From Plantactinospora sp. KBS50 (lineage in GTDB: Bacteria; Actinomycetota; Actinomycetes; Mycobacteriales; Micromonosporaceae): a stretch of DNA of 64,000 nt. Shown piece by piece: positions 51,509-61,585 of the stretch. Below the pieces are notes generated by a model. That model had not been told where the DNA came from. It ran no database searches and saw only the letters and a list, made by a program, of their open reading frames with translations. Both the position numbers and the translations under genes were made by a program. The stretch lies in NCBI RefSeq assembly GCF_002285795.1, contig NZ_CP022961.1, forward strand, positions 2,918,001 through 2,982,000, in the 5' to 3' direction. The number at the start of each line of letters is the position of its first letter. The first letter of the stretch is position 1.

Positions 51509-52315
51509 ATGCGTGGAAAGATCGTCCTTCCGCTGGCCGTCGTCGGCGGGCTGCTGGCCGCGCTGGCCGTCGCCACCCCCGCCGAGGCGCATGGATACGT
51601 CTCCGCCCCACCGAGCCGGCAGGCCCTCTGCGCCCAGGGCCGGGTGACCGGTTGCGGTCCCATCCAGTACGAGCCGCAGAGCGTGGAGGGTCCCAAGGGG
51701 CTCACCAGTTGCAGCGGTGGCAACAGCCGGTTCGCCGTCCTGGACGACGACGCGCTGGGCTGGCCGGCCACCCCGGTCCCGGCCGGCACGGTCACCTTCA
51801 CCTGGGTGTTCACCGCCCGGCACGCCACCGAGAACTGGACGTACTCGATCAACGGGACGACGGTGGCGGTGGTCGGCGGTGGTGGTCAGCAGCCGCCCGC
51901 GTCCGTGACGCACAGCGTCAACCTGGCCGGCCGCAGCGGCCGGCAGAAGATCCTCGCCGTCTGGAACATCGCCGACACCGGCAACGCGTTCTACTCCTGC
52001 GTCGACATCGACCTCGGCGGCGGCACCGGCCCGTCGCCGACCCCCACGCCCACCGTTTCGCCCACCGCCTCGCCCACCGCTTCCCCCACCGCGAGCCCGA
52101 CGCCGACCCCCACCGCCTCGACGCCCGCGCCCACCCCGACCGCGAGCACGTCGCCCACCGCGCCGCCGGGCGTGCCGGCCTGGACCGCCGGCACCGCCTA
52201 CCGGATCGGCGACCTGGTCAGCTACGCCGGCCTCAGCTACCGGTGCCGCCAGGCGCACACCGCGCTGGTGGGCTGGGAGCCGCCGAACACGCCGGCACTC
52301 TGGTCGCCGGTCTGA
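51509..52315 (+). CDS. AA10 lytic polysaccharide monooxygenase with CBM5/12
   Basis: This 268-residue secreted copper enzyme oxidatively cleaves chitin or cellulose. The signal peptide ends ATPAEA, leaving HGYVSAPPSRQALC, whose N-terminal His is one arm of the copper histidine brace. The second His is in TARHATENWTYS and the axial Phe in NAFYSCVDI. A Pro/Thr/Ser linker (about residues 174-216) precedes a C-terminal CBM5/12 (WTAGTAYRIGDLVSYAGLSY, WEPPNTPALW), which binds chitin. GAGGAGG precedes ATG 51509. The short AA10 domain fits chitin-active or mixed types. Confidence 0.92.
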   Translation: MRGKIVLPLAVVGGLLAALAVATPAEAHGYVSAPPSRQALCAQGRVTGCGPIQYEPQSVEGPKGLTSCSGGNSRFAVLDDDALGWPATPVPAGTVTFTWVFTARHATENWTYSINGTTVAVVGGGGQQPPASVTHSVNLAGRSGRQKILAVWNIADTGNAFYSCVDIDLGGGTGPSPTPTPTVSPTASPTASPTASPTPTPTASTPAPTPTASTSPTAPPGVPAWTAGTAYRIGDLVSYAGLSYRCRQAHTALVGWEPPNTPALWSPV

Positions 52316-52345
52316 GCGGCCGGCCGGGCTGAATCCGGCCGGGGT

Positions 52346-52879
52346 TCAGTCCCAGGGGGACTGGGTGCCGTCGAACTCCTCGAAGACCAGCCAGGTGCGG
52401 GTGGAGATCACCCCCGGGATGCTCTGCACCTGGTTGAGCACGAGGTCGCGCAGCGCGGCGTTGTCCGGCGCGCGGACCAGGGCCAGCACGTCGTGGTCGC
52501 CGCCGAGCAGCGCCGTGTGCTCGATGTACCGCACCCGGGCCAACCGGGCCGACACCTCCCGCCAGGTGTTCTGCTCGATCGTCAGGCTGACGTACGCGGA
52601 GGTCATCAGCCCGGCGGGCTCGGGCGCCACCTGGGCGCGGAAGCCGGTGATCACCCCGTCCGCGATCAGCCGCTCCACCCGGGCGTACGCGTTGGACCGG
52701 GAGACGTGGGTGCGCTCGGCGAGGGTCCGGACCGACAGCCGGCCGTCCCGGCTCAGTTCGGCGAGGATCCGCCGGTCGGTCTCGTCGACGGGACGGGCCG
52801 GCGGACCCGCGGCGCTCGGCCGGACCGTTCGTCCCGCCGCAGCGGCCAAATCCTCGCCATGCTCGGACTGTTGGTCCAC
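52346..52879 (-). CDS. Lrp/AsnC-family regulator (BkdR-like)
   Basis: This 177-residue protein has an Ala/Pro-rich lead, an AsnC helix-turn-helix (VDETDRRILAELSRDGRLSV, then HVSRSNAYARVERLIADGVI) and a RAM effector domain with GGDHDVLALV. It is divergent from the branched-chain 2-oxoacid dehydrogenase operon, with about 106 bp between starts. This matches Lrp-type BkdR activators, which respond to branched-chain amino acids. GTG 52879 follows GGGAGGTGG. Confidence 0.9.
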   Translation of the reverse strand: MDQQSEHGEDLAAAAGRTVRPSAAGPPARPVDETDRRILAELSRDGRLSVRTLAERTHVSRSNAYARVERLIADGVITGFRAQVAPEPAGLMTSAYVSLTIEQNTWREVSARLARVRYIEHTALLGGDHDVLALVRAPDNAALRDLVLNQVQSIPGVISTRTWLVFEEFDGTQSPWD

Positions 52880-52985
52880 CAACGCCACCTCCCGGCGTCG
52901 ATTGTCCCGACTTCCTGGCTGATCTTGTAACAGAAGTCCGTGGAACGTGAGCATAAGCCAACTACCCGTCCAGGAGGTGCCCGCC

Positions 52986-54164
52986 GTGACCGCCACACCC
53001 CAGGAGGTCCGCCGGCCGTCCGTACCCGGTCACCACCGGGATCCGGTCGGACCGCTGCTGCCCAGCCCGGACCCGGTCCGGATGCTCGACGAAACCGGTC
53101 AGCCGGTGGCCGCCGACTACCCCGAGCCGCCCCTGCCGACGCTGCGCGAGATGTACCGGCGCATGGTCGTCGGGCGGCGCTTCGACTCCCAGGCCACCGC
53201 GCTGACCAAGCAGGGCCGGCTCGCCGTCTACCCGTCGGCCCGCGGCCAGGAGGCCTGCCAGGTCGGCGGCGTGCTGGCCGTGCGGGACACCGACTGGGTG
53301 TTCCCCACCTACCGCGAGTCCATGGCGCTGGTCGCCCGCGGCCTCGACCCGGTCGAGGTGCTCACCCTGCTGCGCGGCGACTGGCACTGCGGGTACGACC
53401 CGGCCGCCACCCACACGGCGGCCCAGTGCACCCCGCTGGCCACCCAGTCCGTGCACGCCGCCGGCGTCGCCTACGGCGAGGCGTACCAGGGCCGGGACAC
53501 CGTCGCGCTGGTCTACATCGGCGACGGCGCCACCAGCGAGGGCGACTTCCACGAGGGGGTCAACTTCGCCGCCGTCTTCAAGGCGCCGGTCGTCTTCCTC
53601 GTCCAGAACAACAGGTACGCCATCAGCGTCCCGCTGTCCCGGCAGACCGCCGCGCCGTCGCTGGCGTACAAGGGCATCGGGTACGGCGTACGCAGCGAGC
53701 AGGTCGACGGCAACGACCCGGTGGCGGTCCTGGCCGTGCTGAACCGGGCCGTCGAACACGCCCGCGGCGGGCACGGGCCGTACCTGGTGGAGGCGCACAC
53801 CTACCGGATGGAGCCGCACACCAACGCCGACGACCCCACCCGCTACCGCGACGGCGCCGAGGTGCAGGCGTGGGCCGGCCGGGACCCGATCACCCGGCTG
53901 GAGACGTACCTGCGGTCCCGCGGCGCCCTCGACGACGCGGCCGTGGCCGCCGTCGCGGCCGAGGCCGACGGATACGCGGCGGACCTGCGCGCCCGGATGA
54001 ACGCCGAACCGGCGGTCGACCCCATGTCGCTGTTCGCGCACGTGTACGCCCGGCCGACCCCGCAACTGGCCGAACAGGCGGCGCAGGTCCGCGCCGAACT
54101 GGCCGGCGCGGACGACACCGACGCGGACGACACCGGCGCGGACGACACCGACGGGGAGGGCTGA
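52986..54164 (+). CDS. bkdA: Branched-chain 2-oxoacid dehydrogenase E1 component, alpha subunit
   Basis: This is the 392-residue thiamine-diphosphate subunit. YIGDGATSEGDFHEGVNFAA through to QNNRYAIS is the GDG(X)nNN cofactor motif (about residues 178-208), and RMVVGRRFDSQATALTKQGR is the E1alpha start block. TYRMEPHTNADDPTRYR is the phosphorylation-loop equivalent. GTG 52986 is chosen for the AGGAGGTG site just before it. The tail carries acidic ADDTD/ADDTG repeats. With E1beta and E2 it oxidises branched-chain keto acids to acyl-CoAs used as starters for iso/anteiso fatty acids. Confidence 0.93.
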   Translation: MTATPQEVRRPSVPGHHRDPVGPLLPSPDPVRMLDETGQPVAADYPEPPLPTLREMYRRMVVGRRFDSQATALTKQGRLAVYPSARGQEACQVGGVLAVRDTDWVFPTYRESMALVARGLDPVEVLTLLRGDWHCGYDPAATHTAAQCTPLATQSVHAAGVAYGEAYQGRDTVALVYIGDGATSEGDFHEGVNFAAVFKAPVVFLVQNNRYAISVPLSRQTAAPSLAYKGIGYGVRSEQVDGNDPVAVLAVLNRAVEHARGGHGPYLVEAHTYRMEPHTNADDPTRYRDGAEVQAWAGRDPITRLETYLRSRGALDDAAVAAVAAEADGYAADLRARMNAEPAVDPMSLFAHVYARPTPQLAEQAAQVRAELAGADDTDADDTGADDTDGEG

Positions 54165-54168
54165 TCCG

Positions 54169-55182
54169 ATGGCACCGATCACGATGGCGAAGGCCCTGAA
54201 CGCGGCCCTGCGCGACGCGCTGGCCGACGACCCGCGGGTGGTGGTCTTCGGCGAGGACGTCGGCCAACTCGGCGGGGTCTTCCGGATCACCGACGGCCTG
54301 CTGGACACCTACGGCGACAAGCGCTGCTTCGACACCCCGCTGGCCGAGGCCGGCATCGTCGGCTTCGCGGTCGGGATGGCCATGTCCGGACTGCGGCCGG
54401 TGGTGGAGATGCAGTTCGACGCGTTCGCCTACCCGGCGTTCGAGCAGATCACCTCGCACGTGGCGAAGATGCGCAACCGCACCCGCGGCAAGCTGGGAAT
54501 GCCCATCGTGATCCGGGTGCCGTACGCCGGCGGCATCGGCGGGGTGGAGCACCACTGCGACTCCAGCGAGGCGTACTACGCACACACCCCCGGGCTGAAG
54601 GTCGTCACCCCGGCGACCGTGGCCGACGCGTACTCGCTGATGCGGGAGGCCATCGCGGACGACGACCCGGTGGTCTTCATGGAGCCCAAGAAGCTCTACT
54701 TCGCCGGCGCGGAGACGCAGCTGCCGACCCGCACCGAGCCGTTCGGCACCGCGGCCGTGCGCCGGCCCGGCCGGGACGCCACCCTCGTCGCCTACGGCCC
54801 CGCGGTGCCGGTCGCGCTCGCGGCCGCCGAGGCGGCCACCGAGGAGGGCTGGGACCTGGAGGTGGTGGACCTGCGCACCATCGTGCCGTTCGACGACGTG
54901 ACGGTCACCGAGTCGGTCCGGCGCACCGGGCGCTGCGTGGTGATCCAGGAGGCGCAGGGGTTCGCCGGGGTCGGCGCCGAGGTGGCGGCCCGGATCCAGG
55001 AACGCTGCTTCCACTCGTTGCAGGCGCCCGTGCTGCGGGTCAGTGGCCTGGACATCCCGTACCCGGCGCCCAAGCTGGAGCACCTGCACCTGCCCGGCGT
55101 CGACCGGGTGCTCGACGCGGTGGCCCGGTTGCAGTGGGACGACCAGCCGGACACCCGCTGGCTGGCGGAGGTGGCGGCATGA
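54169..55182 (+). CDS. bkdB: Branched-chain 2-oxoacid dehydrogenase E1 component, beta subunit
   Basis: This 337-residue transketolase-fold subunit has TMAKALNAALRDALADDPRV, VVVFGEDVGQLGGVFRITDG, VEMQFDAFAYPAFEQI and EPKKLYFAGAETQLPTR, all typical of E1beta. It starts four bases after the E1alpha stop and its own stop overlaps the E2 start (ATGA). The two E1 chains form an alpha2beta2 heterotetramer. Confidence 0.95.
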   Translation: MAPITMAKALNAALRDALADDPRVVVFGEDVGQLGGVFRITDGLLDTYGDKRCFDTPLAEAGIVGFAVGMAMSGLRPVVEMQFDAFAYPAFEQITSHVAKMRNRTRGKLGMPIVIRVPYAGGIGGVEHHCDSSEAYYAHTPGLKVVTPATVADAYSLMREAIADDDPVVFMEPKKLYFAGAETQLPTRTEPFGTAAVRRPGRDATLVAYGPAVPVALAAAEAATEEGWDLEVVDLRTIVPFDDVTVTESVRRTGRCVVIQEAQGFAGVGAEVAARIQERCFHSLQAPVLRVSGLDIPYPAPKLEHLHLPGVDRVLDAVARLQWDDQPDTRWLAEVAA

Positions 55183-56603
55183 CCGACGTCGTGGCCCCGG
55201 CCGTCCAGGTGTTCAACCTGCCGGACCTGGGCGAAGGACTGACCGAGGCGGAGATCGTCGCCTGGCGGGTCGCGGTGGGCGACATCGTCGAGGTGGACCA
55301 GCCGGTGGTCGAGGTGGAGACCGCCAAGGCGGTGGTGGACGTGCCCTGCCCGTACGCGGGCCGGGTCGTCGCGCTGCACGGCTCGCCGGGCCAGGCCCGG
55401 CCGGTGGGGCAACCGTTGATCACGGTGGCGCCGCTGGCCGAGGCCGGCCCGGCGGCCCCGGCCGGCGGCCCGGCACCGGCCGCCGGCCCGGGTGCCGACA
55501 CCGACCCCGAGGCGGGCCGCGACACCGATCCGGCGCACGCCACGTACCGGGAGGAGGAGCGGGCCGGATCCGGCAACGTGCTGATCGGGTACGGCACCGG
55601 CCACGGTCCGGCCGGCCGGCGTCGTCGCCGGCCCCGGCCCGGCCCGGCCGGCAACCGTCCGGCCGCGCCGCCCGCCCGGACCGCCGAGCCCGCCGCGCCG
55701 CTGGTCATCTCGCCGCTGGTCCGCCGGCTCGCCGTGGAACGCGGCGTCGACCTGCACGAGGTACGGGGCACCGGACCTGGCGGTGTGATCCGCCGGGCCG
55801 ACCTCGACGCGCTGCCCGCCCGGGTGGCCGCCGCCGGCGCGCCGGCGCTGGCCGCCGTCGCGGACCCCGGCCCGGGGTGGCCGGCACCGGCCGGCCCGGA
55901 CAGCGCCAGCGGCGACGTGGTGATCCCGCTGCGCGGGGTGCGCAAGGCGATCGCCGACAAGCTGTCCCGGAGCCGTCGGGAGATCCCCGAGGTCACCATC
56001 TGGGTGGACGTGGACGCGACCGCGCTGCTGGAGACCCGCGCCGCGATCAACGCCGCCCGGCCCGAACAGCCGGTCAGCATCCTGGCCCTGCTGGCCCGGA
56101 TCTGCGTCGCCGGGCTGCGGCGGTTCCCGCAGCTCAACGCCCGGGTCGACGCCGAGCGCGGCGAGATCGTGCAGTCCGGCCGGATCCACCTCGGGATCGC
56201 GGCGCAGACCGACCGGGGACTGATGGTGCCGGTCATCGCCGACGCCCAGCGGCTGGACACCAGCCAGCTCAGCGCGGCGCTCGCCGAGACCACCGCCGGG
56301 GCCCGGGCCGGCACGCTGCCACCGGCCCGGCTGACCGGCGGCACGTTCACGCTGAACAACTACGGCGTGTTCGGGGTGGACGGCTCGACGCCGATCATCA
56401 ATCATCCCGAGGCGGCGCTGCTGGGCATCGGCCGGATCGTGGACAAGCCCTGGGTGCACGACGGCGCCCTGGCCGTACGCAAGGTGGCCGAGGTCAGCCT
56501 GACCTTCGACCACCGGGTCTGCGACGGTGGGGTGGCAGGTGGCTTCCTGCGGTACGTCGCCGACTGCATCGAGTCCCCGCCGGTCCTGATCGCCACGCTC
56601 TGA
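55179..56603 (+). CDS. bkdC: Dihydrolipoamide acyltransferase (E2) of the branched-chain 2-oxoacid dehydrogenase
   Basis: The 474-residue protein has three modules. There is one lipoyl domain (VEVETAKAVVDVP, lipoyl Lys near residue 50) and a peripheral-subunit-binding domain (SPLVRRLAVERGVDLHEVRG, about 175-211). The catalytic core ends FDHRVCDGGVAGGFL with the active His (HRVxDG). Linkers are Ala/Pro-rich. It transfers the acyl group to CoA. No E3 (lipoamide dehydrogenase) is present here, so a shared E3 elsewhere is implied. The window shows no terminator immediately after. Confidence 0.95.
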   Translation: MTDVVAPAVQVFNLPDLGEGLTEAEIVAWRVAVGDIVEVDQPVVEVETAKAVVDVPCPYAGRVVALHGSPGQARPVGQPLITVAPLAEAGPAAPAGGPAPAAGPGADTDPEAGRDTDPAHATYREEERAGSGNVLIGYGTGHGPAGRRRRRPRPGPAGNRPAAPPARTAEPAAPLVISPLVRRLAVERGVDLHEVRGTGPGGVIRRADLDALPARVAAAGAPALAAVADPGPGWPAPAGPDSASGDVVIPLRGVRKAIADKLSRSRREIPEVTIWVDVDATALLETRAAINAARPEQPVSILALLARICVAGLRRFPQLNARVDAERGEIVQSGRIHLGIAAQTDRGLMVPVIADAQRLDTSQLSAALAETTAGARAGTLPPARLTGGTFTLNNYGVFGVDGSTPIINHPEAALLGIGRIVDKPWVHDGALAVRKVAEVSLTFDHRVCDGGVAGGFLRYVADCIESPPVLIATL

Positions 56604-56699
56604 TCCCACGCTCCGATCGCCACGCGTCGGCAAAGTGATTGTGTTTCCGGCGGGCGGCGGCTTGTGTTCGGGTATGAACCCGCTGACGGTGCAGATCCG

Positions 56700-59339
56700 G
56701 TGAGCCAGACATGGCCGCTGACCGGACGCGCCGAGGAACTGCGCTACATCCAGACGGCGAGCTGGCCTCGGTCGGGTCGGCCGCGCGGCGTGGCGCTCGC
56801 TGGCGCGGCCGGGGTCGGTAAGACCCGATTGGCGCGGGAGGCGCTCGGGGTGCTGGCAGCGCGCGGCGCCAGCGTCCGGTGGGTCACCGGCACGGCGTCG
56901 GCCCGTGATCTGCCGCTCGGCGCGTTCGCGGGAACGCTGGGCGACATCGAGGCCGGTTCGACCCGGGTGGTGAGCGCGACCATCGGCGCGCTGCTGTCCG
57001 ACACACGAGCGGGTGTGGTGGTCGGCGTCGACGACGCGCACCTGCTGGACGAACTCTCCGCGCTGGTGGTCCACGAGTTGGTGGTCAGGGGTTCCGCGCC
57101 GGTGATCCTTACGCTGCGCAGCGGCGAGCCGACCCCGGACGCGATCACCGGCCTTTGGAAGGACGGGCACCTGGACCGGCTGGAGGTGCAGCCGCTCGCC
57201 GAGACGGAGACCGCCGTACTGCTGGCGGCCGTGCTGCACGGTCCGGTCGACAGCGGTGCCGTCCGGCGTCTGTGGGAACTGGCCCGAGGCAACACCCTGT
57301 TCCTTCGCCAACTCGTGGAGGGTGAGCTGGCGGCGGGCAACCTGGCGCGGGAGAGCGGCGTGTGGCGCTGGTCGGGGCAGCCCACGATGTCAGCCGGTCT
57401 GGCGGACCTGGTGCGGCAGCGGATGGGCGCCCTACCGGACGGGTTCGTCGACGTCGTCGACGTGCTGGCGCTGAGCGAGCCGCTCGGCCTGCGGGTGCTG
57501 ACCCGGCTGACCGGGCCCGGAACGGTCGAGGCGACGGAGACCCGCGGGCTGGTCGAGCTGTACCGGGACGGGCGCCGCTGGCAGGCCAGGCTCGGGCACC
57601 CGCTGTACGGCGAGGTCCGGCGGTCCGGGATGGGCCAGCTGCGGGCCCGCCGCCTGAGGGGTGAGATCGCCACCGCGCTGGCGGACCTCGGTGGACGCCG
57701 CGCCGACGACGCGCTGCGGCGGGCGGCCCTCATGGTGCACTCGGACCTGCAACCCGACGCGCGGCTGCTCACCCAGGCCGCGCGCGATGCGGTCCGGTTG
57801 CTGGACATCGCCGCGGCCGAGCAACTGGCCCGAGCCGCGGTCGACGCGCACGGCGGCCATGAGGCCCGGCACACACTGGCACTGGCGCTGTCCTGGCTCA
57901 ACCGCGGGGTCGACGCGGAGGCCGAGTTTGCCGCCCTGGCGCAGGAGGCTGGCAGCGTCGAGGATCGGGTCGCGATCGCCGTGCCCCGCGCGGCCAACCT
58001 GTTCTGGCCCGGGCAGAGTCCCGAACGGGCGGAGGCGGTGCTCGCCGCTGCCGCGGCCGGGGTAACGCCTGCCGCTGCCGCGGCCGAGGCAACCTCGACC
58101 GACCGGCCCACACTTGCCGTGGTGCAGGCCATGGTCGACGTCTTCCTGGGCCGGCCGGCCCAGGCCGGCGTGGCGACGGCGGTGACGGCGCTGCGGGCAC
58201 CGGACCTGCCGCCCGTGGGCGTCCTGCTCGCCGCCTACTGTGGTGTCATCGGGCTCGCCGCGCTGGGCCGGGCCGACGAGATCGGTCCGGTCGCGGCCAG
58301 GGCGTACGCCGTCGCACCCCAATCGGTCGGGACGGCGGTTGGCGCGTTCGGGCTGTGTGACCTGCACCTGTCGGCGCTGCACCTCGCGGGCTACCTGCAC
58401 GAGCTCGACGACCTTGCGCAGGTGCACTACCGGCGTGCGGCCGACATGCCTGGCTACTCTCGGCTACGCGGGGTCGCTCTGCTCGGCCACGCCGCGCGCT
58501 ACCGGGGCCGCCTTCGCGCCGCGATCCAGGACCTGCGCGAGGCGTGGGCTGGGTTCGCGAACGTCGACATGGAAGGGTACGGCTTCCGGACCCTGCTCGG
58601 TCTCACCCACGCCCTGGCCATGACCGGAGATGCCGCCGGCGCGCGGCGAGCGTTGGTTCGGCTGGAGGCGCACCGGCACCCGAGCTTCGTGTTCTGCGAT
58701 CCCGAGGTACTCCTGGCCCATGGTTGGGTGGCGGCCGCGGAAGGGTCGCTGACCGAGGCGATCCGGCTGGCACGCGAGAGCGCGGCGCTCGCCGTGGCCC
58801 GCGGGCATCCGGGGTACGAGGTGTTGGCGCTGCACACGGCCGTGCGATTCGGAGACCGCACGGTGGCCGGCCGGTTGTCCGAGCTCGCCAGCGTCGTGGA
58901 TGGCCCCCGTGCGCGTGCGGCGGCCGGGCACGCCGTGGCACTGGCGGCGGACGACGGCGAGGCACTGCGGATCGCCTCCGGTCAGCTGGAGGAGATGGGC
59001 GACCTCCCGGCCGCCGTGGATGCGGCGAGTCACGCGGCGGTGGCGTACCGGCGCCGCCACGAGGACGTCGCCGCCGACATGGCCACGGCTCGCGCGCACC
59101 GGCTCGCGCAGGAGTGCGAAGGCGCCCGTACGCCCGGCCTGGCGCTCGCCCGCCCGCTGCCGCTCACCGGCCGTGAACGCGAGATCGTCACGCTGGCCGC
59201 CGCGGGCCTCTCCAACCGCGCCATCGCGGACCGGCTGGTCGTGTCGGTGCGCACCGTCGAAGGACATCTGTACCGGGCGAGCGCGAAACTCGGCACCAGC
59301 AACCGTGCCGAGTTCGCCGATCGGCTGCGGGGCGACTGA
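56700..59339 (+). CDS. Large LuxR-family ATP-binding regulator (LAL/MalT type)
   Basis: This 879-residue protein has an N-terminal AAA/STAND ATPase (ALAGAAGVGKTRLAREAL, Walker A at about residues 33-43; VVVGVDDAHLLDE, Walker B). A long helical TPR-like middle follows. The C-terminal LuxR helix-turn-helix (LTGREREIVTLAAAGLSNRA, then VSVRTVEGHLYRASAKLG) covers about 821-877. LAL proteins are usually pathway activators. I prefer GTG 56700 since the homology begins at PLTGRAEELRY; GTG 56664 is possible. It lies directly upstream of the membrane/HerA pair on the same strand. Confidence 0.9.
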   Translation: MSQTWPLTGRAEELRYIQTASWPRSGRPRGVALAGAAGVGKTRLAREALGVLAARGASVRWVTGTASARDLPLGAFAGTLGDIEAGSTRVVSATIGALLSDTRAGVVVGVDDAHLLDELSALVVHELVVRGSAPVILTLRSGEPTPDAITGLWKDGHLDRLEVQPLAETETAVLLAAVLHGPVDSGAVRRLWELARGNTLFLRQLVEGELAAGNLARESGVWRWSGQPTMSAGLADLVRQRMGALPDGFVDVVDVLALSEPLGLRVLTRLTGPGTVEATETRGLVELYRDGRRWQARLGHPLYGEVRRSGMGQLRARRLRGEIATALADLGGRRADDALRRAALMVHSDLQPDARLLTQAARDAVRLLDIAAAEQLARAAVDAHGGHEARHTLALALSWLNRGVDAEAEFAALAQEAGSVEDRVAIAVPRAANLFWPGQSPERAEAVLAAAAAGVTPAAAAAEATSTDRPTLAVVQAMVDVFLGRPAQAGVATAVTALRAPDLPPVGVLLAAYCGVIGLAALGRADEIGPVAARAYAVAPQSVGTAVGAFGLCDLHLSALHLAGYLHELDDLAQVHYRRAADMPGYSRLRGVALLGHAARYRGRLRAAIQDLREAWAGFANVDMEGYGFRTLLGLTHALAMTGDAAGARRALVRLEAHRHPSFVFCDPEVLLAHGWVAAAEGSLTEAIRLARESAALAVARGHPGYEVLALHTAVRFGDRTVAGRLSELASVVDGPRARAAAGHAVALAADDGEALRIASGQLEEMGDLPAAVDAASHAAVAYRRRHEDVAADMATARAHRLAQECEGARTPGLALARPLPLTGREREIVTLAAAGLSNRAIADRLVVSVRTVEGHLYRASAKLGTSNRAEFADRLRGD

Positions 59340-59413
59340 CCGCCTCGCGGCACATACCCGAGCCGAATCGAGTAGCCCACTACTCGTGACCGGACGCGGC
59401 GGCTGGCACGACG

Positions 59414-61585
59414 ATGTGCTGCATGGTGGGGGACTGGCATCGGTATTTCGCCGATGTGGTGATGAGCGGGGACCCGAACGAGATCGACGCCGCGGCGCGG
59501 GCCGCGATCGCGGCCCAGGCGAGCGGTGCGAGCGAGGCGCAGGCGAAGACGGCTGGCCGGGCGGCGGCCAAAGATCACCGCGAGGGCCGCCACACGGCCC
59601 GCACCAAGCGGACGGATACCCGTACGGACACGCGGGCGCAGGCGTGGACCGGCGCGGCACCGGGCGCAGCGGCCGGCACCCGGACCCGGACTGCGGCGCG
59701 CGAGGACTGGCCGGCCCTGTTCGCACCCCGACTGTTCGCGCCGCCGCAACGGTGGGGATGGCAGGCCGCGGAGCTATCCGAGCTCACCCCGCCGACGCCG
59801 CCGATGACGCTTGCCGCCAAACCGGTCTGGATCGACCCACCGCACCCGGACACGAGCGAGCTGTACCAGCGACGGTCCACCGCGGTCCGCAAGGCCGTGG
59901 TGCGCGCAACACTCGCGGTGTTGCTGTTCCTCGCCTTCGGGGTCTACCAGGTGACAATCGAAAGCTCCGTCTCGCAGTACGGCGGCGGTGACGCGATGAA
60001 GGTGTACGGCTATGCGCTGCCCGCCGCCGGGATCCTGCTGCTGCTGTGGGTCCTGGGCGCACTTTCCGAACTCCGGCGCACGAACGCGGACATCACCCGG
60101 TTCCGGCAGCCGTATCTCGCCCTGCTCGCGGCCGAGAAGCAACGCCACGGCCAGGCGGTGCGGGAGTGGGAGGAGAGCAAGCGCCGGCACGAGAGCGCGG
60201 TCCGGGCGGCGCGGCAGGCCCAGGAGCGGCAGCGAAGTGGGCCACAGTGGTATCCGGTGCGTCCAGCCTCGGAGCCGACCCGGGTCGACGTCGTGGGCGG
60301 GGATCCGGCCCGGTACGGCTGGGCCTGTCTGCTGGTCCTGCTCGGCACATCGCTGCTGTCCGGCGGACGCCGACTGGCGGTGCTCGACCTGACCGGGCAG
60401 GAGGTCGGCGGCGAACTGGTCCGGCTGGCCGCCGCCCGCGGGATGGACACCCGCTGGGCCGTCCTCGACGGCGTCACCGACTTCGACCTGTTCGCCGGTC
60501 TCGGCCCGGACGAGATCGCCGACAGCCTGGCCTATGTCCTCACCGACCGGCCGGACGCGACCGGCCGGTCCGGCGGGGCCGAACAACTGCACGAACGGGT
60601 GTTGGCCGTCGAGATGCTGCGCAAGGTGCTCGCCTGCCTGGACCGGCCGGTCACCCTCGCCCGGTTGGCTGCCGGGCTTCGAATGCTGCGCCGTAGCGGG
60701 GAGACCGAGCTGCTGGCGCCGCCGGAGATCGATCGACTGCTGGCAGGGGTCGGCGACGTCGACCAGAACGACTGGACGGGCCGGCAGCTGCGGTTGTGGG
60801 CCGCGCATCTCGACCTGCTGCACGAGGTCGCCCCGAGCGGCGCGCGTCCGCTGTGGAGCAACCACGCCGTGTCGGTGCTGGCCACCCCCGGCGGCAAGGA
60901 CGACCGCAAGGACCTCATCGACCGGCTCGTGCTCCAGTTGGTCCGTCACGCGATGGCCGACAACGCCCTGGCTGGACGCCACCTCGTGGTGGTGGGCGCC
61001 GACCGGCTCGGCGGTACGGCCGTCCGCACGCTGTCCGAACAGGCCCGCGTCGCCGGGGTCCGGCTCGTGCTCTTCCTCGACCAGCCCCAGGACGACCTGG
61101 AGAAGATCGTCGGCACCGGCGGCGCGGTGTGCATCATGAAGATGTACAACCACCGGGACGCGAACATCGCCGCGGAGTTCATCGGCAAGGGTTACAAGTT
61201 CGTGGTGAACCAGCTGAGCCACCAGGAGGGCCGAACGTTCAGCGACGGCGGCGGCGACAGCTTCTCCGCCAACACGAACACCGGCACCAACTCATCCAGA
61301 TCCCGGATGAAGTCCACCCGCGGGCTGTCCGACGCACGTGGCCACACCTGGACCGGAAACCGCACCTGGTCATCGACGGAGAACATCAGTACCTCGACCA
61401 CCACCACTCGGGTGTACGAGTTCATCACCGAGCCACAGGCGATCCTGGCCATGGACACCACCGAGTTCATCCTCGTCGACAGCTCCACCGGCGGCCGGCA
61501 GGTGGTCATGGCCAACTGCTATCCGCCGATCTGCCTTTCGGATCGTGTCTCGAGTACCGTGGCACCACCCCGGGACACGCCATGA
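59414..61585 (+). CDS. Membrane protein with degenerate P-loop region, partner of the HerA-like ATPase
   Basis: This 723-residue protein has a charged N-terminal domain (to about 155) and two membrane helices (about 160-180 and 196-220). A helical segment (225-275) and a cytoplasmic domain follow. YGWACLLVLLGTSLLSGGRR, then LAVLDLTGQ, sits where conjugation-type ATPases (TraD/VirB4/HerA) have Walker A, but the GKS/T is absent. The C-terminus has YNHRDANIAAEFIGKGYKFV, then a Ser/Thr/Gly-rich stretch (about 613-665). Its stop overlaps the ATPase start (ATGA). I do not recognise a named family; start is ATG 59414, ATG 59423 or GTG 59426. Confidence 0.75.
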   Translation: MCCMVGDWHRYFADVVMSGDPNEIDAAARAAIAAQASGASEAQAKTAGRAAAKDHREGRHTARTKRTDTRTDTRAQAWTGAAPGAAAGTRTRTAAREDWPALFAPRLFAPPQRWGWQAAELSELTPPTPPMTLAAKPVWIDPPHPDTSELYQRRSTAVRKAVVRATLAVLLFLAFGVYQVTIESSVSQYGGGDAMKVYGYALPAAGILLLLWVLGALSELRRTNADITRFRQPYLALLAAEKQRHGQAVREWEESKRRHESAVRAARQAQERQRSGPQWYPVRPASEPTRVDVVGGDPARYGWACLLVLLGTSLLSGGRRLAVLDLTGQEVGGELVRLAAARGMDTRWAVLDGVTDFDLFAGLGPDEIADSLAYVLTDRPDATGRSGGAEQLHERVLAVEMLRKVLACLDRPVTLARLAAGLRMLRRSGETELLAPPEIDRLLAGVGDVDQNDWTGRQLRLWAAHLDLLHEVAPSGARPLWSNHAVSVLATPGGKDDRKDLIDRLVLQLVRHAMADNALAGRHLVVVGADRLGGTAVRTLSEQARVAGVRLVLFLDQPQDDLEKIVGTGGAVCIMKMYNHRDANIAAEFIGKGYKFVVNQLSHQEGRTFSDGGGDSFSANTNTGTNSSRSRMKSTRGLSDARGHTWTGNRTWSSTENISTSTTTTRVYEFITEPQAILAMDTTEFILVDSSTGGRQVVMANCYPPICLSDRVSSTVAPPRDTP